From positions 152,850 to 216,849 of the forward strand of contig BQMF02000602.1 in NCBI GenBank assembly GCA_027922465.2: a DNA stretch of 64,000 nucleotides. Reading direction: 5' to 3'. The position numbers were made by a program, and so were the translations under genes. Below are positions 21,690 through 33,600 of this stretch, piece by piece (positions within the stretch are counted from its first letter, which is position 1; each line of letters opens with the position of its first letter). Below the pieces are notes generated by a model. It searched no databases. It was not told the origin of the DNA and worked only from the letters and a program-made list of their open reading frames with translations. This stretch comes from Turritopsis dohrnii (Eukaryota; Cnidaria; Hydrozoa; Anthoathecata; Oceaniidae).

Positions 21690-22715
21690 TTACTGTATAA
21701 ACTTGTGTGAGCATAAGTGAGCAATGCACTTATTCTGTAAAATTTGCCAATAGGACTTAGTCCAAATTTTAAGGTTTTTTTTATAATCATTAAACTTGAA
21801 CTGATTCACAACATCTCCAAAGACCCACTCAACAGATACTCGAACTTGGCTCATACTTTTGTTGTATGCCTTCTCTTGTGCAGTTAAATTTGCTCCTCCA
21901 AAGGGTGCCTGTAGCTGTTGTCTTAAGGGGTAGGCCATGTCCCCATAAATGCAAAGAATGTTTCCATATTGATCAAAAGAATGTTGATTTAGCTGATTCA
22001 ACAGACTGGAGAGTGCAAGCATAGCTCTGTCATGCCGTTTGCCTTCAATTGGCCCAAATAAATGAGCTATCATTCCATTAGGTGTAGATACTGACTGATA
22101 TTTCAGACCATGGTATCGTTTATGACCATTGTAAACAGTTCTTTGATCCTGATTTGGTCTGCAGCAAGCTTTCAAAGTGCCATCAATGAACCCCCACACA
22201 CAATCTAATGGGGCGCCTTGTGCATGTATAGAATCAGCAAAAGCTCTCAACTTGTCAGGTCTTAACCAAGGCTGATTCATTGTCTCAAGTAGATGTCCCC
22301 AAGTGTCATTCAAAAAATCAAGTATATGATTGAATATCATGCAGAGCTGGGGTACTGGCCGACCAAATCTGGGAATCAGGTCTGCAAACCTAGTTGGATA
22401 ACACAATCGACGCAGAAGTAGACATAACGCTTCCATTCCATCTGCCTTGATATCATTATAGTTGTAGCAAATAATTTCATCAGGAACTTGCAAAACATCT
22501 TTCAATCTGAGGATATCATTTTTTCTGAAGCGAAATTCTGTGTAGCACTCTGCTTCAGGTACCTCTTCAAGATCAAACGAGCTATAATCCCAGTGATTGT
22601 ATTCAGGATTAGTAGATCTGTTTACATCATAGAGCAACAAAAACTCTTCTTCAGAAATTATGCAGCTGTCATATGCTATAAGCAATTGTTCTCTGACTTC
22701 TTTTAAGCCTGGCAT
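21690..22715 (-). CDS. PIF/Harbinger transposase (DDE_Tnp_4), 341 aa
   Basis: Single-exon, uninterrupted gene. DDE_Tnp_4 nuclease motifs are all present: VWGFIDGTLKACCRP (first D, about residue 178), NILCIYGDMAYPLRQQ (second D, about residue 259) and VRVSVEWVFGDVVNQF (E, about residue 300). NGHKRYHGLKYQSVSTPNG and GPIEGKRHDRAML are family signatures between them. Length is usual for the family. Upstream text (EEEFLLLYDVN, FRFRKNDILRLKDVL) matches the paralogue at 24596 nearly block for block. The reaction is cut-and-paste transposition with 3-bp targets. Confidence 0.93.
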   Translation of the reverse strand: MPGLKEVREQLLIAYDSCIISEEEFLLLYDVNRSTNPEYNHWDYSSFDLEEVPEAECYTEFRFRKNDILRLKDVLQVPDEIICYNYNDIKADGMEALCLLLRRLCYPTRFADLIPRFGRPVPQLCMIFNHILDFLNDTWGHLLETMNQPWLRPDKLRAFADSIHAQGAPLDCVWGFIDGTLKACCRPNQDQRTVYNGHKRYHGLKYQSVSTPNGMIAHLFGPIEGKRHDRAMLALSSLLNQLNQHSFDQYGNILCIYGDMAYPLRQQLQAPFGGANLTAQEKAYNKSMSQVRVSVEWVFGDVVNQFKFNDYKKNLKIWTKSYWQILQNKCIAHLCSHKFIQ

Positions 22716-22882
22716 TTTGCTATTTCTGTTTGTTTACGTTTTAACGCGGCATATTTAGCGCGCGTAGTTTGTTTTGGCGCGCGTAACAAAAAAACTTGAA
22801 GTCATAATCTAAGACGACGCGGCTAAAAATTTCGAGAAACAACGTCGTCGCAGCCGCTGCGTCGTCTGTGCGTAAACTCCCT

Positions 22883-23530
22883 ATTGGCCCAAACTTCGAT
22901 AGCTGTAGCAGCAACAGCATCATCTTCTAACCATCTTGTTTTGCAAAAGAACAATGCAAATAATGCGGATCCTGTTTCATTGATATACATATCACGTCTT
23001 GCTGGTGATTCGTCAAATATTTTCCACATGGCATGTAGAACTCAGTGAAGTTCCCAATCTGTTTCCAGCATGCCAGATAGTAGTCCATCGCATGATCTCA
23101 AAGAATCGTGTTCAAGGCATGTTCATATAGCCCACAGTATTTCGGCTTCCGTCACATCTGAATTCAAAACCATAGATGTCAAAGTCAACTGTGATCTACT
23201 CTGGGTTTGAGGTGTGCTCTGGGTCTGGGATGCATTCTTAGTCTGAGATATACTTTGGCTTTGATCTGAGTGAGACTTTTCTATGGAATACACTGGCTGC
23301 TGATTATCTTGGTCTGCACTTTTATTCTGAAACGACGAAACCAGTAACGAACCTCTAAGACTTTTTTTTTCTTTATGTTTCTTTCCTTTTGCATGACTTG
23401 TAAGTGAACTCTTGCCCATATTTGAAACATCGAAAAATTGTCTACAAGGTTTACAATACGCTGAACTGCGATCTGTCCCTTTCTCCAACCAAGACTCATA
23501 TTCCTTAATTCGTAACCAATCTTCATTGAA
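22883..23530 (-). pseudogene. hAT transposase N-terminal part with BED finger
   Basis: Minus-strand reading, starting near 23526: WLEKGTDRSSAYCKPC, then CRQFFDVSNMGKSSLTSHAK and GKKHKEKK, a BED zinc finger (C-x2-C ... H-x4-H pattern) for DNA binding. A Q/S/T-rich linker follows, then TEAEILWAI, and in shifted frames KIFDESPARRDMYINETGS and KTRWLEDDAVAATAIEVWAN, which is the hAT block that usually reads CxTRWVED. The gene is cut after VWAN at 22886 by the Harbinger insertion. Stops near 23123 and 23041 add to the decay. Confidence 0.75.
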
Positions 23531-23927
23531 AGAACTCTTCCGTTTAGCTATTCAAACTTATTTCTTAACTATTTAGTCTAACCTAAGGAGGAAAAGAACA
23601 TTAGAAAAAAGTCTTTCTTCCAGCAAAAAAAGAACATTGAAAACCTTGGCCTACTTACTTAGTCACTGAAAATCATGACAATTGATATGATAGACTTCAT
23701 CATCAGACTTTCATCACACAATGAAGTCATATATCAGGGGTAAGACAAAAATATTCAAAAAAATTTCCCTGAGTATCCCGAGATTCACTCAAAATATGCA
23801 GCAATGTTCACTGAAAAAATCTGAAAAAAGACAGGGTTATTAGTCACACAAAAACTTCAAGGCAAACTCCAGGATAGAATTAAATTCCAGGACTTTTCCA
23901 GGATTTCCAGGATGCGTGGACACCTTG

Positions 23928-24443
23928 TGATGACTTAGAAAATAAGGATGACATGATACATGGAAGGTAGACTTAAGGAATAATGAGTGCAGTACCTTCT
24001 TTTAAAATGACACGTACCTCAATGGCTTTTGGTGGTTCGCATATCCTGTACCACTTCCCCTGTTTAGATAGATTCTGTGGCTAATAAACGCAGCCACCAG
24101 CAACCCAACATCTTGGGACCACAAACATATGCTTTTTGCCCTTTTCGATATATACAACGCAACAGTACATCCTAGAAAAATTGCCTTACAACAGAGCAAA
24201 GTAAGCGGACAAAAGGAAAAAAGATGTATATATAGCAGTTCTGGATTTTTTAACATTTCCAATATTACATTCTCACAACAAATTTAACATTATTTAAACA
24301 TATTCTAGTGAAAAACATTCATCATATTAACCTATTGTTAATACCATAAATGCACTAATAAATGCCACCCATCAAAGTTTTAAAATTTAATTGATGCCAA
24401 GGCTGTTAATTAGAGCATTACAGCAGTTATAGAAATTGTTATT
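23928..24443. other. Spacer between hAT and second Harbinger
   Basis: No supportable gene. A minus-strand frame at 24002-24262 is open but has no recognisable motif and no homologous copy in the window. Confidence 0.4.
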
Positions 24444-24595
24444 AGGGACCTTATGCAGTCACGACGGCGTGAGGCTACGACGGCGTGAGGCTACGACGGC
24501 AGATTTTGGCGTTCCAGTCGCCGTTGGAGTTCTGCTATTTTTACGCCTTACGCAATATCAGAATTAGCACGGGAAAAGAAACATAAACAAACAAA

Positions 24596-25678
24596 ATGGC
24601 AGCATTGAGAGAAATCAGAGAGGCTCTTTTGGAAGCTCATTTCAATAGAGTACTTAGTGATGAAGAATTTCTTCTACTTTATGATATAAACAAATCAAAA
24701 AACATAGACTATCCCTACTGGAATTATCAAAACTTCAATCTAGATACAATCAGCACTGAAGAATGCTGGACTGAGTTTCGCTTCAGAAAAAGAGACATAT
24801 ATGAGCTACGAGAAATCTTCGAGATTCCTGAGGAAATTATCACATACAATTGATTGAAAGTAGATGGGATCGAAGCATTATGTATATTTTTGAAGAGATT
24901 TTCTTACCCCTGTCGATATTCGGATTTTATTTCAAAATTTGGAAGACCTGTTCCTCAGTATAGCATTATATCCAAACACGTTACAGACCACATGTATGAA
25001 ACATTTGGACACCTTTTAACTAACCTAAACCAGCAGTGGCTAAGTCCAAGAGAACTAGAAACCTTTTGTGAAGTTGTACACTCTAAGGGAGCAGCTTTAG
25101 ATCATTGTTGGCGGTTTATTGACGGAACTGTTAGACCAATATGCAGACCACAGAGAATGCAAAGAGTTGTTTATAATGGTCACAAAAAGGTTCATGCGTT
25201 AAAGTTTCAGTCCATAGGAACACCAAATGGGATGATAGCAAATTTGTATGGACCTGTTGAAGGAAAAAGACACGACAGTGCAATGCTAGCAATGTCTGGA
25301 ATCTACCCACATTTACAACAACACAGTGTTGATACAAACGGAAGAGAACTATGTATTTATGGTGACCCTGTATATCCTCTTAGACCACAACTTCAAGCAC
25401 CCTTTAAAAATCCCTTTTTAACACCACAACAAGAACAGTTTAATAAATCAACGAGTGAAGTTTGAGTTGCAGTTGAATGGGTTTTTGGTGATTTGACAAA
25501 TTGGTTTGCTTTTATGGATTTTAAGAAAAACTTAAAAATTGGTTTAAGTGCTGTTGGAAAAATGTATTCAATTTGTGCTGTTCTTAAAAATGCCAGAACT
25601 TGTCTATATGGAAGTATGACAAATAGTTATTTTGATCTTGATGCACCTCAAATCAGAGATTATTTTGTTGCCATTTGA
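24596..25678 (+). pseudogene. PIF/Harbinger transposase with two nonsense codons
   Basis: Starts ATG at 24596 (MAALREIREALLEAHFNRVL). The order of motifs equals the intact paralogue: EEFLLLYDIN, FRFRKRDIYELREIF, then a TGA at 24851-24853, KVDGIEALCIFL, CWRFIDGTVRPICRP (first D), GPVEGKRHDSAML, LCIYGDPVYPLRPQ (second D), then TGA at 25463-25465, VAVEWVFGDLTNWF (E) and a normal C-terminus to 25678. The DDE residues are kept, and the two stops are the only large lesions, so inactivation looks recent. Confidence 0.9.
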
Positions 25679-26340
25679 TTAAACTACTCAATATTATTGT
25701 AAATAGTACTTTTTGTGTTGTCAAACATCAAAAACGTTATTCATACCAAGTTATCTTAAAAAAATCCTTGTTTTTTTTCAACAGAATATTTGTGCATTTA
25801 TTATCTGACTATGTATGTACATTAAAATAAAATATATACATTAAAAGCCTAAGTTATAAACTTTTATACCCAAAACCAAACAAAGCCAGAAGAAAAAAGC
25901 TTGCCTGTTTAAAAAAGTTCAAAAACCAAAAGATGTACAAACAACAATCTTTAAATTTCCTTCTTTTGATTATAAGTTCTCAAAGTAATTCTCAAAAATT
26001 CCAAGAAATTGAGACCATTTATATAACATAACCTTTTTAAAAATTCCAAGAAATTGAGACCAAAACAATTGTTCGTTTTAGTAACGAGTACAAGCAACAA
26101 TTAGCTGAGTAAACAATTCAAAAAAGAACCTATAGATTTTTAGTATAAAAATTTCAACAAAAGAAAACGGTTTTGAATATTTCATCATCATAGGTTTCAT
26201 TTAAAAGAATTCTAGTTTGTAAAAGTTCAAGAAGACATAAAATCAGCAAGAATTCCAAATTGATAAAAACAAATTGGAAAGATATTGTATCGAAAATACA
26301 AATAAATAACAGAAATTCAGTCAAAAAATGTGAAACAGAA
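25679..26340. other. Intergenic part of the second Harbinger
   Basis: No gene. It contains an imperfect direct repeat AAAATTCCAAGAAATTGAGACC at about 25992-26014 and 26039-26060 and is otherwise AT-rich. Confidence 0.5.
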
Positions 26341-26370
26341 GATCAAAATTTCAACAACCCAAAACGTAAA

Positions 26371-27397
26371 TGTACTGTTTTAATTTATTTTTTGGATCGA
26401 ATTTCTTGAAGAACAACTCCAAGGAGGCCTTCTATTCTATCCAGTCTATTACCTTAATTGGTAATTTGTTGTTGCTGTTCTGCAGCTACATTTCTATTTC
26501 CATTATTCATCAACATATCTCGAAACATGTTCTGCTGTGCTTGTTGCACCTGAATTTCATGTTCTCGTAGTTCAAACTCTCGTTGAGATCATTCCCTGAG
26601 GTAATCTATAGTTTCACTACTTGAACGCCTTGTCTTCTTTTTTTCGCGTTCTCCTTCTTTACGTTGTCTCGTTTCTCCTAAACTCTCCATGGGTCGTTTC
26701 CTGGTTTCTTCTGCTTCACTCTTTTCCTTTTCGACACCATTTTTCTTTGTTTGAGAAGCTTCGTCTAGGTCTTTCTGAGCTTCGTCAGCTCTTTCAAGTA
26801 TATCGTCAAGGAGTTGATCCAACTCTGTAATCTCTACGTCAATTCCAAAAGCTCTCTCAATTTCACGTTTCTTTGTTTTACATTTTTCAACAAGTAAATT
26901 GTAGTGTTCACGGACTCCTCTTTTTGTCACATTAAATTTCAACTCGGTCATTCCATTGAGTTTGGTTGCAATCATATCCCATGCATTTCCTCTCTCTTTT
27001 GATCCAAATTTTGTTCTATATGGCTCTATCAGGATCACCTCTTTGCACAGTTTGATGTCATGTTCTCGTTTCCAATCCATGGATTTACTGAAAAAAGGCA
27101 GAGGAAAACATAAGTATGAAAAAATAATAATGCTGGTAGTTGTACCAACACCTTAAAAATGGTTAAAATTTCCCAACCAAAAATATGCATCATAATAATT
27201 ATATACTGCAGCATAAAATCTAATGCTTACGGTGTTGTAATTGTGTAGTGTGTTCAGCAACATTAAAAATTTATACAGCTTTGAACAAATTTTGTGTGTG
27301 TGTGTAAATAGCTTTCAGGTTGATAAACTCACCCTTTTTTCTTCTTTTCTTCGTCTGTATCAGCAAAAGTTTTTCCATTTCCATCAGGAGAAGCCAT
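26371..27397 (-). pseudogene. Harbinger Myb/SANT-like protein with nonsense codons
   Basis: Exon 1 is 27397-27333 (MASPDGNGKTFADTDEEKKK), exon 2 starts at 27077 after a CAG acceptor; the join reads GKSMDWKREHDIKLCKEVIL. Myb/SANT-like motifs: SKERGNAWDMIATKLNGM and KRGVREHYNLLVEKC. An E/K-rich region follows (ETRKRPMESLGETRQRKE). A TGA at 26589 interrupts the frame, which then resumes in the same frame as SQREFELREHEIQVQQAQ with a second stop at about 26459 and a final reading DRIEGLLGVVLQEIRSKK ending near 26371. It mirrors the Myb gene of the first Harbinger. Confidence 0.8.
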
Positions 27398-27639
27398 GAT
27401 CTGGTTTTTGTGCTGGTGATATACTTTATTATAAAAAGCCTTAACCTTTTGCCACTCAAAAACACAAAAAAACTTTGAAGATAGCTCACGTTCTCTCCAC
27501 AACGTGAAAACAGCTTGAATGGCGTACTCAATGGAACGTCAACAAAACAATTTCAGGGTTTCCACTGAACTGCGCATGCGTAATTATTCAAAGTGACCGT
27601 ACTCTAGCCTGCCGTCGTGACTGCGTAAGGTCTCTATTG

Positions 27640-27916
27640 TTATCTTATCAGGGGAAAAGTTTTATCAACTCCCCCCTCCCCCTCCCGCCCCGATAATATC
27701 AAAACGGTGAAAACATCAATAAAAACATTTAAATAAATGAGGCAAACTTACCCTCACTAACTCAAACACAAGCTTTACACATGTACAAGTCTGATGGTAA
27801 TGATTTGTCAGATAATTTTGCAGGATGCGTAATGCTTATGATCTTTTTATTTCAATTTAATTAATTTATTCATCTGTTGATTACATACTTTCCTTTATTT
27901 ACTTTAATTTTGATCT
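27640..27916. other. Spacer right of the second Harbinger
   Basis: Short AT-rich stretch with a C-rich run (about 27670-27692). No gene seen. Confidence 0.4.
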
Positions 27917-28430
27917 ATTATAGGAAAACTAGCAACTTGCATAAAAGTTTTCTAGGGGCCTTAGTTTCGAAAAGGATGTGCGGAAGTCCTGTGTCGAAAA
28001 TAGGTGACGAAAAATTAAATCACAGAATTGTAAGTGGAAAGTGTATCCATGTGGTAGAGCTCGAAAAACTAATCAAAGTGTATGGGATCGTTTAGCTATG
28101 ACCAACCTTTTCAGAGACATCGCCGACCAAAAATTTTGATGACGTCATAGCTGCAGACCCAAAAAAACGTCACTTATCCTTATTGGCTCTCGAGATATTT
28201 CCCCAAAAACGCCTCATTTGATTGGGGATGCAATCCAATGATTCCCCATAATCATAAAAGCACTGACGTCAAATGTCACATGCTTTTATACTAATCGTGA
28301 AAAAAGTGTCTCTTGTCTCTACGTGGTTTTACGCGGACATAAGAAGAACTTGACCGTAAAATTTACTTAAATATATCACTCTCTAAAATGTGTGACACAC
28401 GTCCGCGTATTAGGATATAGATAAAAAAAG
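27917..28430. repeat. Dispersed non-autonomous repeat, copy A
   Basis: Shares blocks with 51480-51720 and 51745-52260. Common words include TTTCGAAACGGATGTG-like, AGTGTATGGGATCGTTT, GAGATATTTCCCCAAAAACG and ACTGACGTCA. It ends near a GTATTAGG / GAATTAGTATA-like edge. The blocks are in the same order in all copies, so this is one repeat family, probably a non-autonomous transposon. No coding potential. Confidence 0.7.
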
Positions 28431-29214
28431 GCAATGAGAGGAGATGACTTTTGAGTAAATAACATTATGCATTACTATTAAATGATACCTTAGGGAGATA
28501 TTTTTTTGCATGCACTAATTTTTTGCCAGCCACTATTTGAGAATGCTTTGCGTGGATTAATTTTTGTGAGTCAAAATGTTTGAATTAATTTTTGCAAATG
28601 TGTACAAAGTGCATTTTATAATATAGACTAGAAGCAGCAGCGAAGATCGCCATTTCCATGCCTGTCACATTCCAAAACCAATTGGTGCTTGATAAGTACA
28701 AGGAAATAGTTAATACAAAAGGTACACAGCCAAAAATGAGCGAATAAAATCATAAAATTTTGCTTGAATTTTTTTTTCTCCAAATCATTCATGTCTTGAC
28801 GTTTTGTGTGGATTTATTTTTGCGAATTTGGCCAAACTTCACAAAACTTAATCCATGCAGAAAAATCCCCTGAAGGTAGAATATGAAACATAACAAATGA
28901 TGCAATATATACATGTAGCAAAAATAAAAACAAATATTTGTGTAAAAGAGGCAATAAAAGTAGTCCATTTTTAAAAGGCATGCCTACCAGTTTCATTTTA
29001 ATAGATGTAGTTGAAACAGTTACAACTGATCTCTTGACTGTTCTATTTGGACAAAAGTGTATGCCAAGTCTTCTGGAATCTATAGGATCCTTTGCTAATG
29101 TTTTGGCTTGATGCATAACACTGAAATTAATTTTCTGCTACAACGTTAATTATTTTGTGTATGTTACCATCATTACTCAATAAAAAGCTATCTTTCTTGT
29201 TATTAGAAAACTAG
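28431..29214. other. Non-coding, repeat-like sequence
   Basis: No gene. Contains several TTTTTGYGAAT / GTGGATTAATTTTTG words (28555-28625 and 28795-28825) of the same style as the GCG-rich inverted-repeat elements elsewhere in the window. Confidence 0.4.
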
Positions 29215-29500
29215 TATCCCGGGTAAAAACTTTTTACCGAACTTAAAAAAGCCAATTTTGCATGTATTGAAATATACCATTATTATTATTATTATTGTTA
29301 TTATTATTATTATCGCGGTGTATGTAAGATTCTGTAAATGGTTGTAATAATCAGAAAGGCCGCAATTTTGGTTGTATATTTCTGAAGATGGTAGAAATTT
29401 TCTGAAAAAGGTTGTTCTTTCATATTTGGTTGTATATGTCTGCAGTATCATGGTTATTACGAAAAAGTTGTAAGAATCTGCAACATTATTTTTTGCTGCT
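29215..29500. repeat. Dispersed repeat with ATT microsatellite
   Basis: Starts ACTAGTATCCCGGGTAAAA (also at 52273). An (ATT)n tract follows at 29281-29313, then a block AATAATCAGAAAGGCC ... GTTGTATATTTCTGAAGATG that recurs almost unchanged at 43524-43635. So at least two repeat families abut here. Confidence 0.7.
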
Positions 29501-30600
29501 TTCAGGAAAAATAAGAAAGACAAGTTGCCTGGTTAAAGGTTAATAGTGTGATAAACCGCCTATTCGAGAAATGGGGAATGAAAATAGAAAGTCGATATGT
29601 TTAAGACGCTCTTCAAAATATGAATACAATTTTTACAACTGGAACCTGGTTACAATATTTGCAATACTAAGGACTACGGTGATTCATAACACGAATAATT
29701 TGCACAAAGGTAGCATTTCCAAAGATTGCCGTGTAAAATCCTGACGTCATACAAAAAATTCGAAAATTCACTCAACTTCAACAGTTATTATTTTTCTTTT
29801 GGATCGCGCTAGCCGATACTGTTTTTTTTATTGTCTTCTTTGATTTTTTGGCTTTCCGGTGATATCTAATTTGCCCAGTCTGGTATTCGGTGAAATACTT
29901 AAATTACGGGTGAGAAATGATATGATTTGCCGGTTTTCCCGCCAGCGGACACGAAAATATTCTACCAAGAATCACTTTGATGTTCAGCGTGGTGGATTGG
30001 CTTGTTGAATCGATGTCAAACTTTGTAGATTATGTAAGAAAGGGCTGGGAAACCCAAAAATCGCCCGGAAAAGTTGTTTTGAGTAGCCCTTCTATGACAT
30101 TTCATTAATTTTCTACTATATCAGTTTCTATTTTTTCGCTCGAAAAAAGTTTTTTCTTTTCCGGTACAAAAATGGACACTTTAATCCTTCCTCTTTCCAA
30201 CTGTGTAATTATTTTCCTGTAAATACCACTCAATCCGGTGAGGAAAAGCACCTCAAAGTTGGATGTTTCATCCCTGATTGCAATGTTTTCCTTTTTCGAA
30301 AAAATATGAAAGATTGAAATTTCAAAATGGCAGATTTCGGTATAAATAAACATTTGACAGGCAGGGAGTAAAATAAGTTGTATATGCATCACCTCTGTTT
30401 TAATTGATTTATTATTGTTATGTTTTATCATAGCTTTAAGTTTCTAGGTGTCTTACCATTAATTTTGCTTGGCCTTTTTACTTATCAGCATCTGTTGGAG
30501 CGAGTATCCCCGCTAGAGTAAAACTAGATTATATATAAATTCAATAAAGAAAAATTATTGAATTAAGTAAATAAGTGAAGAATATGGAAAATCAACAGCA
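29501..30600. other. Gene-poor spacer
   Basis: No supportable gene. Open frames here (for example minus 30105-30431) have no recognisable motif. Confidence 0.4.
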
Positions 30601-30609
30601 GAACTAAGA

Positions 30610-33600
30610 TGAATCATTCACAAAGCTTTTTACTTTCCCTCTAAATAACAGTTTCTTTGATGATGGTAAGTTACTTTTATAATATGATTCAAATAAATAC
30701 ATACATGTTAAAAAATTTAATATTCAATAAAAATATTTGCTATATTTTATTTTTATTATTAAAATATGTTTTAATTTATTTTTACATAAACTTTTCGCTT
30801 GCGCCATCATCAGTGTCATACAAAATAAATCAAAGCATGTTTTAATAATAAAAATTAAATATCTTATTGAAATTATAACTGTTTATTATTGTCTGTAGGC
30901 CCAGATGGATCTATTAACAATGATGATTCGTGTCTACTAGCCAGTTCACCTAATGAAAAACAGAAACCAACAGAAGTGGATTTTGATATCAACTTAAGTA
31001 AGTCTTTTTTTTTTTAATTTGTGTTGTTTTGTTTTCTTTGTTTTTGTTTTTTCACAAAAAAATTGACTGCACTTTATAGGTCAAATATCACACGAAAATG
31101 TTAGAAGTGAGATGATAGCAGGAAGTTCAAGTAATGCAGATAGTGATAGTGATCTTTTAGTATCACTAGTAGACAGTTACGATGAAGTTGCGTTAAAGGG
31201 ATTCTGCACAACTAGATACGATTCAGCTCTAAACTTTGAGTATATTAGCTATAAAGGTTTTGCAAGAATTCTTGAGATTGCATCGAAATATGGTGGTTCA
31301 AGGGATAAAGCAGTGTGTACTATGCTTGCAAATGTTGGAATAAACAAAGAACCGTCAAAGATAAGCAATTTATGCCGAAGTTATGAGAGGTTCCTGAAGA
31401 AAATAGAACTTAAGAAACTGGATGGCAAGACCGAAATGAGGAAGGAATTCATAAAAAATGATGTGAAATTCCCAGATTTAAAGATGTTTGACACTGAGAA
31501 ATTGGAACGTGGTCACATTATTTTGTCAGACCAATGTGTCATTACAAATAAGGTGTTTTTGTCTTTATGTAGAGCAAAAACCTCAGTCAAGATTCGTTGG
31601 GAGGATATTTCACAGTTCCTAAGTAGTTACTTTGAAATGAGTGAGGAAATCTCTCCAAATGCCACTGAGAGACTTTTTAAGGATGTACAAAACACAGCAG
31701 AGAAGCTTCGCAGGAAAAAAGCAAATACTGAAAGAAACGAGTTCTTGATCACACCGTTGAGTTTGAAGAAAACCCAGATAAGACCAGATGAAAGTGGCTT
31801 GCCTACTCAGCAAAATGATTCTGAGGTAGAAATGCACTACCAAACTGAAGTTGAAAGTCTTCATGAACAATTGGACCATTTAAATGGGTGTTACACTGAA
31901 ATAATGAATGAAAGTGAAGCACAAAATGAACTGCATCAGAAGAAAGTTAATCAACTGAAATGTGAAATTGAAAAACTCAAAAGCAGGAACAGCCTCTTGA
32001 GGTCGAAAATAATGGAAAAGGAAGATGAACTTGTAAGATACAATGCCAGAAATTATGGAAAAAGGGAAAGACGCAAGCAAGAAAAAATCGATGAACTTAC
32101 AAAAATAAACAGCGAATTAATGGACAAAGTCACTGCATTGGAAAGACATAATGCCACAATAGCCCATAATTATGACTGTCAAAGAAAAAGGGTTTTTTAC
32201 TATAAAAAACAATTGGAGAATAGTGGCAGGAAATCGTCAATTGACACAGATAAGTTAAAGGAGAATGTCAGGTTCTATGAAAATTTAAGTTGTCAGTTGC
32301 AGGAAAAAATCCACGAGCTAGATGAGAATTGCATTCAAACTTTCAAAAATGGCAAATACTCAGATGAAGTAAGATTTGTATTTTATGAGTTGCTAAAAAG
32401 AAACATTAGTGTTGAGAATTGCAGCAGTATAATCAGATTGATTTTGAATAAGTTGGCAAATAAAGACATTGACAAACTGCCCAAGAAAAGTTTAACTGCT
32501 GAACTCATGGTTGAAGCTGAAATAGTATCTAAATTGCAGGTACGAGAAGCTTTGCTGGAAAGTGACAACAATTGCTTACATATTGATGGCACTAAATACA
32601 ACTTTAATGAAATTGGTGGTTACCAAGTAACAACAGACAAGGGATCATTTACTTTGGGTCTGGAAGACATGTTTTCTGGAGAAGCAAGTAGTTATATGAC
32701 AACTTTGAAGCAGATGCTAGAAGATATGTCTAGCTTGGTTGCTGTTGAAGCACATATGGATGATGATGTAAAGAAAATTCTTTATAATTTCAAATCATTG
32801 ATGACAGATCGATGTGTTACCAATTCAGCATTCTTTCGACAATTTGAATCGTGGCGGAAGGAAGTAATTCCCTTCATTGTTGAAAATTACAACATGCTTC
32901 CAGTAAAAGAACAAGAAAACATTAGCCGCATGCATCATGTTTTTTGTGGGCTGCATGTTTTGCATAATCTTGGAATATATGCAGAAAAGTCGCTGAAAGA
33001 ATGGGAAAGTATAGTAGAGGAAGTAAGTGACAATCATGGTGGATTCAAGAATAATACACAGTCACGAACTTATTCTTTATTCTTTGAGTTATCCAAACTG
33101 ACCAGTTACACTCATGGTGACCAACGTAATGGCAAAGCAGATGAGTGGAAAGCATTTTTAGAAAAGAAAGGAGAAGAAAATTCAAAGGTTTCATTTTTAC
33201 ATCGTCGTTTCAACATTTTTTTTGTACTTGGTGGAGCAATCTATTATCATCGTAACCACTTGAGTGAATTTGTTGGATTATTGGACAGTGATAATTTCTT
33301 GCATGTATCTATTAAGAAAGACATTGATTATCCAGTCTATTTAGCAGCTGCACGAGCCTTGGGGATTTTTAATAAATTAGTCAGTGGTCCTTTATTTCGT
33401 ATTGTTGAAGAGTCTGGGCATATATTTGCTTTGAATAAAATGTGGGAGAATCTGTTGGAATATTTGTGTTCAGCCAGAACTGATGCTTCTGAAATGATGC
33501 AAGGCTTTACCGTATTTGAAGAAAAATACTTATCAAAAGACAAGATTTACGTTGAATTGTTTGAAGAGACAGAAAACCCAGAATTTGACAGTTTTACACA

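Larger units (their letters stand above)
20130..22882. mobile_element. PIF/Harbinger transposon, nearly intact (2,753 bp)
   Basis: Terminal inverted repeats AGGGAGTTTACRCACAGACG, with a 3-bp target duplication ATT (20127-20129 and 22883-22885), the size expected for Harbinger. It carries two convergent genes, as PIF/Harbinger elements do: a Myb/SANT-like DNA-binding protein (plus) and a DDE_Tnp_4 transposase (minus). It is inserted in the hAT transposase: the residues VWAN on the right side resume on the left. The transposase is open throughout; the Myb gene has one homopolymer frameshift. Confidence 0.92.
16491..23927 (-). mobile_element. hAT transposon with nested insertions
   Basis: Imperfect terminal inverted repeats: CAGGGTGCCCACATC at 16491 and, inverted, CAAGGTGTCCACGCATC ending at 23927. 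Both ends continue into CCAGGACTTTTYCAGGA-like repeats. A 5-bp direct repeat TGATG flanks the element; the usual 8-bp duplication is not visible. The minus strand encodes, in order, a BED zinc finger, the hAT catalytic region and a dimerisation domain. It is broken by a Harbinger (20130-22882), a Bel/Pao-like piece (about 17885-19300) and a LINE piece near its left end. The element is dead. Confidence 0.75.
24444..27635. mobile_element. Second PIF/Harbinger transposon, decayed (3,192 bp)
   Basis: Inverted ends AGGGACCTTATGCAGTCACG (left) and the matching inverted sequence with AGAGACCTTACGCAGTCACG (right), and a 3-bp duplication ATT (24441-24443 and 27636-27638), as in the first Harbinger. 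The left end also carries three near-copies of a TACGACGGCGTGAGGC-like word. Two genes point inward: transposase (plus) and Myb-like protein (minus). Both have in-frame stops, so the copy is non-autonomous now. The family is related to, but clearly distinct from, the 20130-22882 element. Confidence 0.9.

Noticed and set aside
16486..23932. An 8-bp target duplication for the hAT
   Set aside because: Flanks TCATGATG and TGATGACT agree only over TGATG when slid; kept as a 5-bp repeat, not as proof of a standard duplication.
24002..24262. 86-codon minus-strand frame between transposons
   Set aside because: No recognisable domain and no flanking splice signals that join to another exon.
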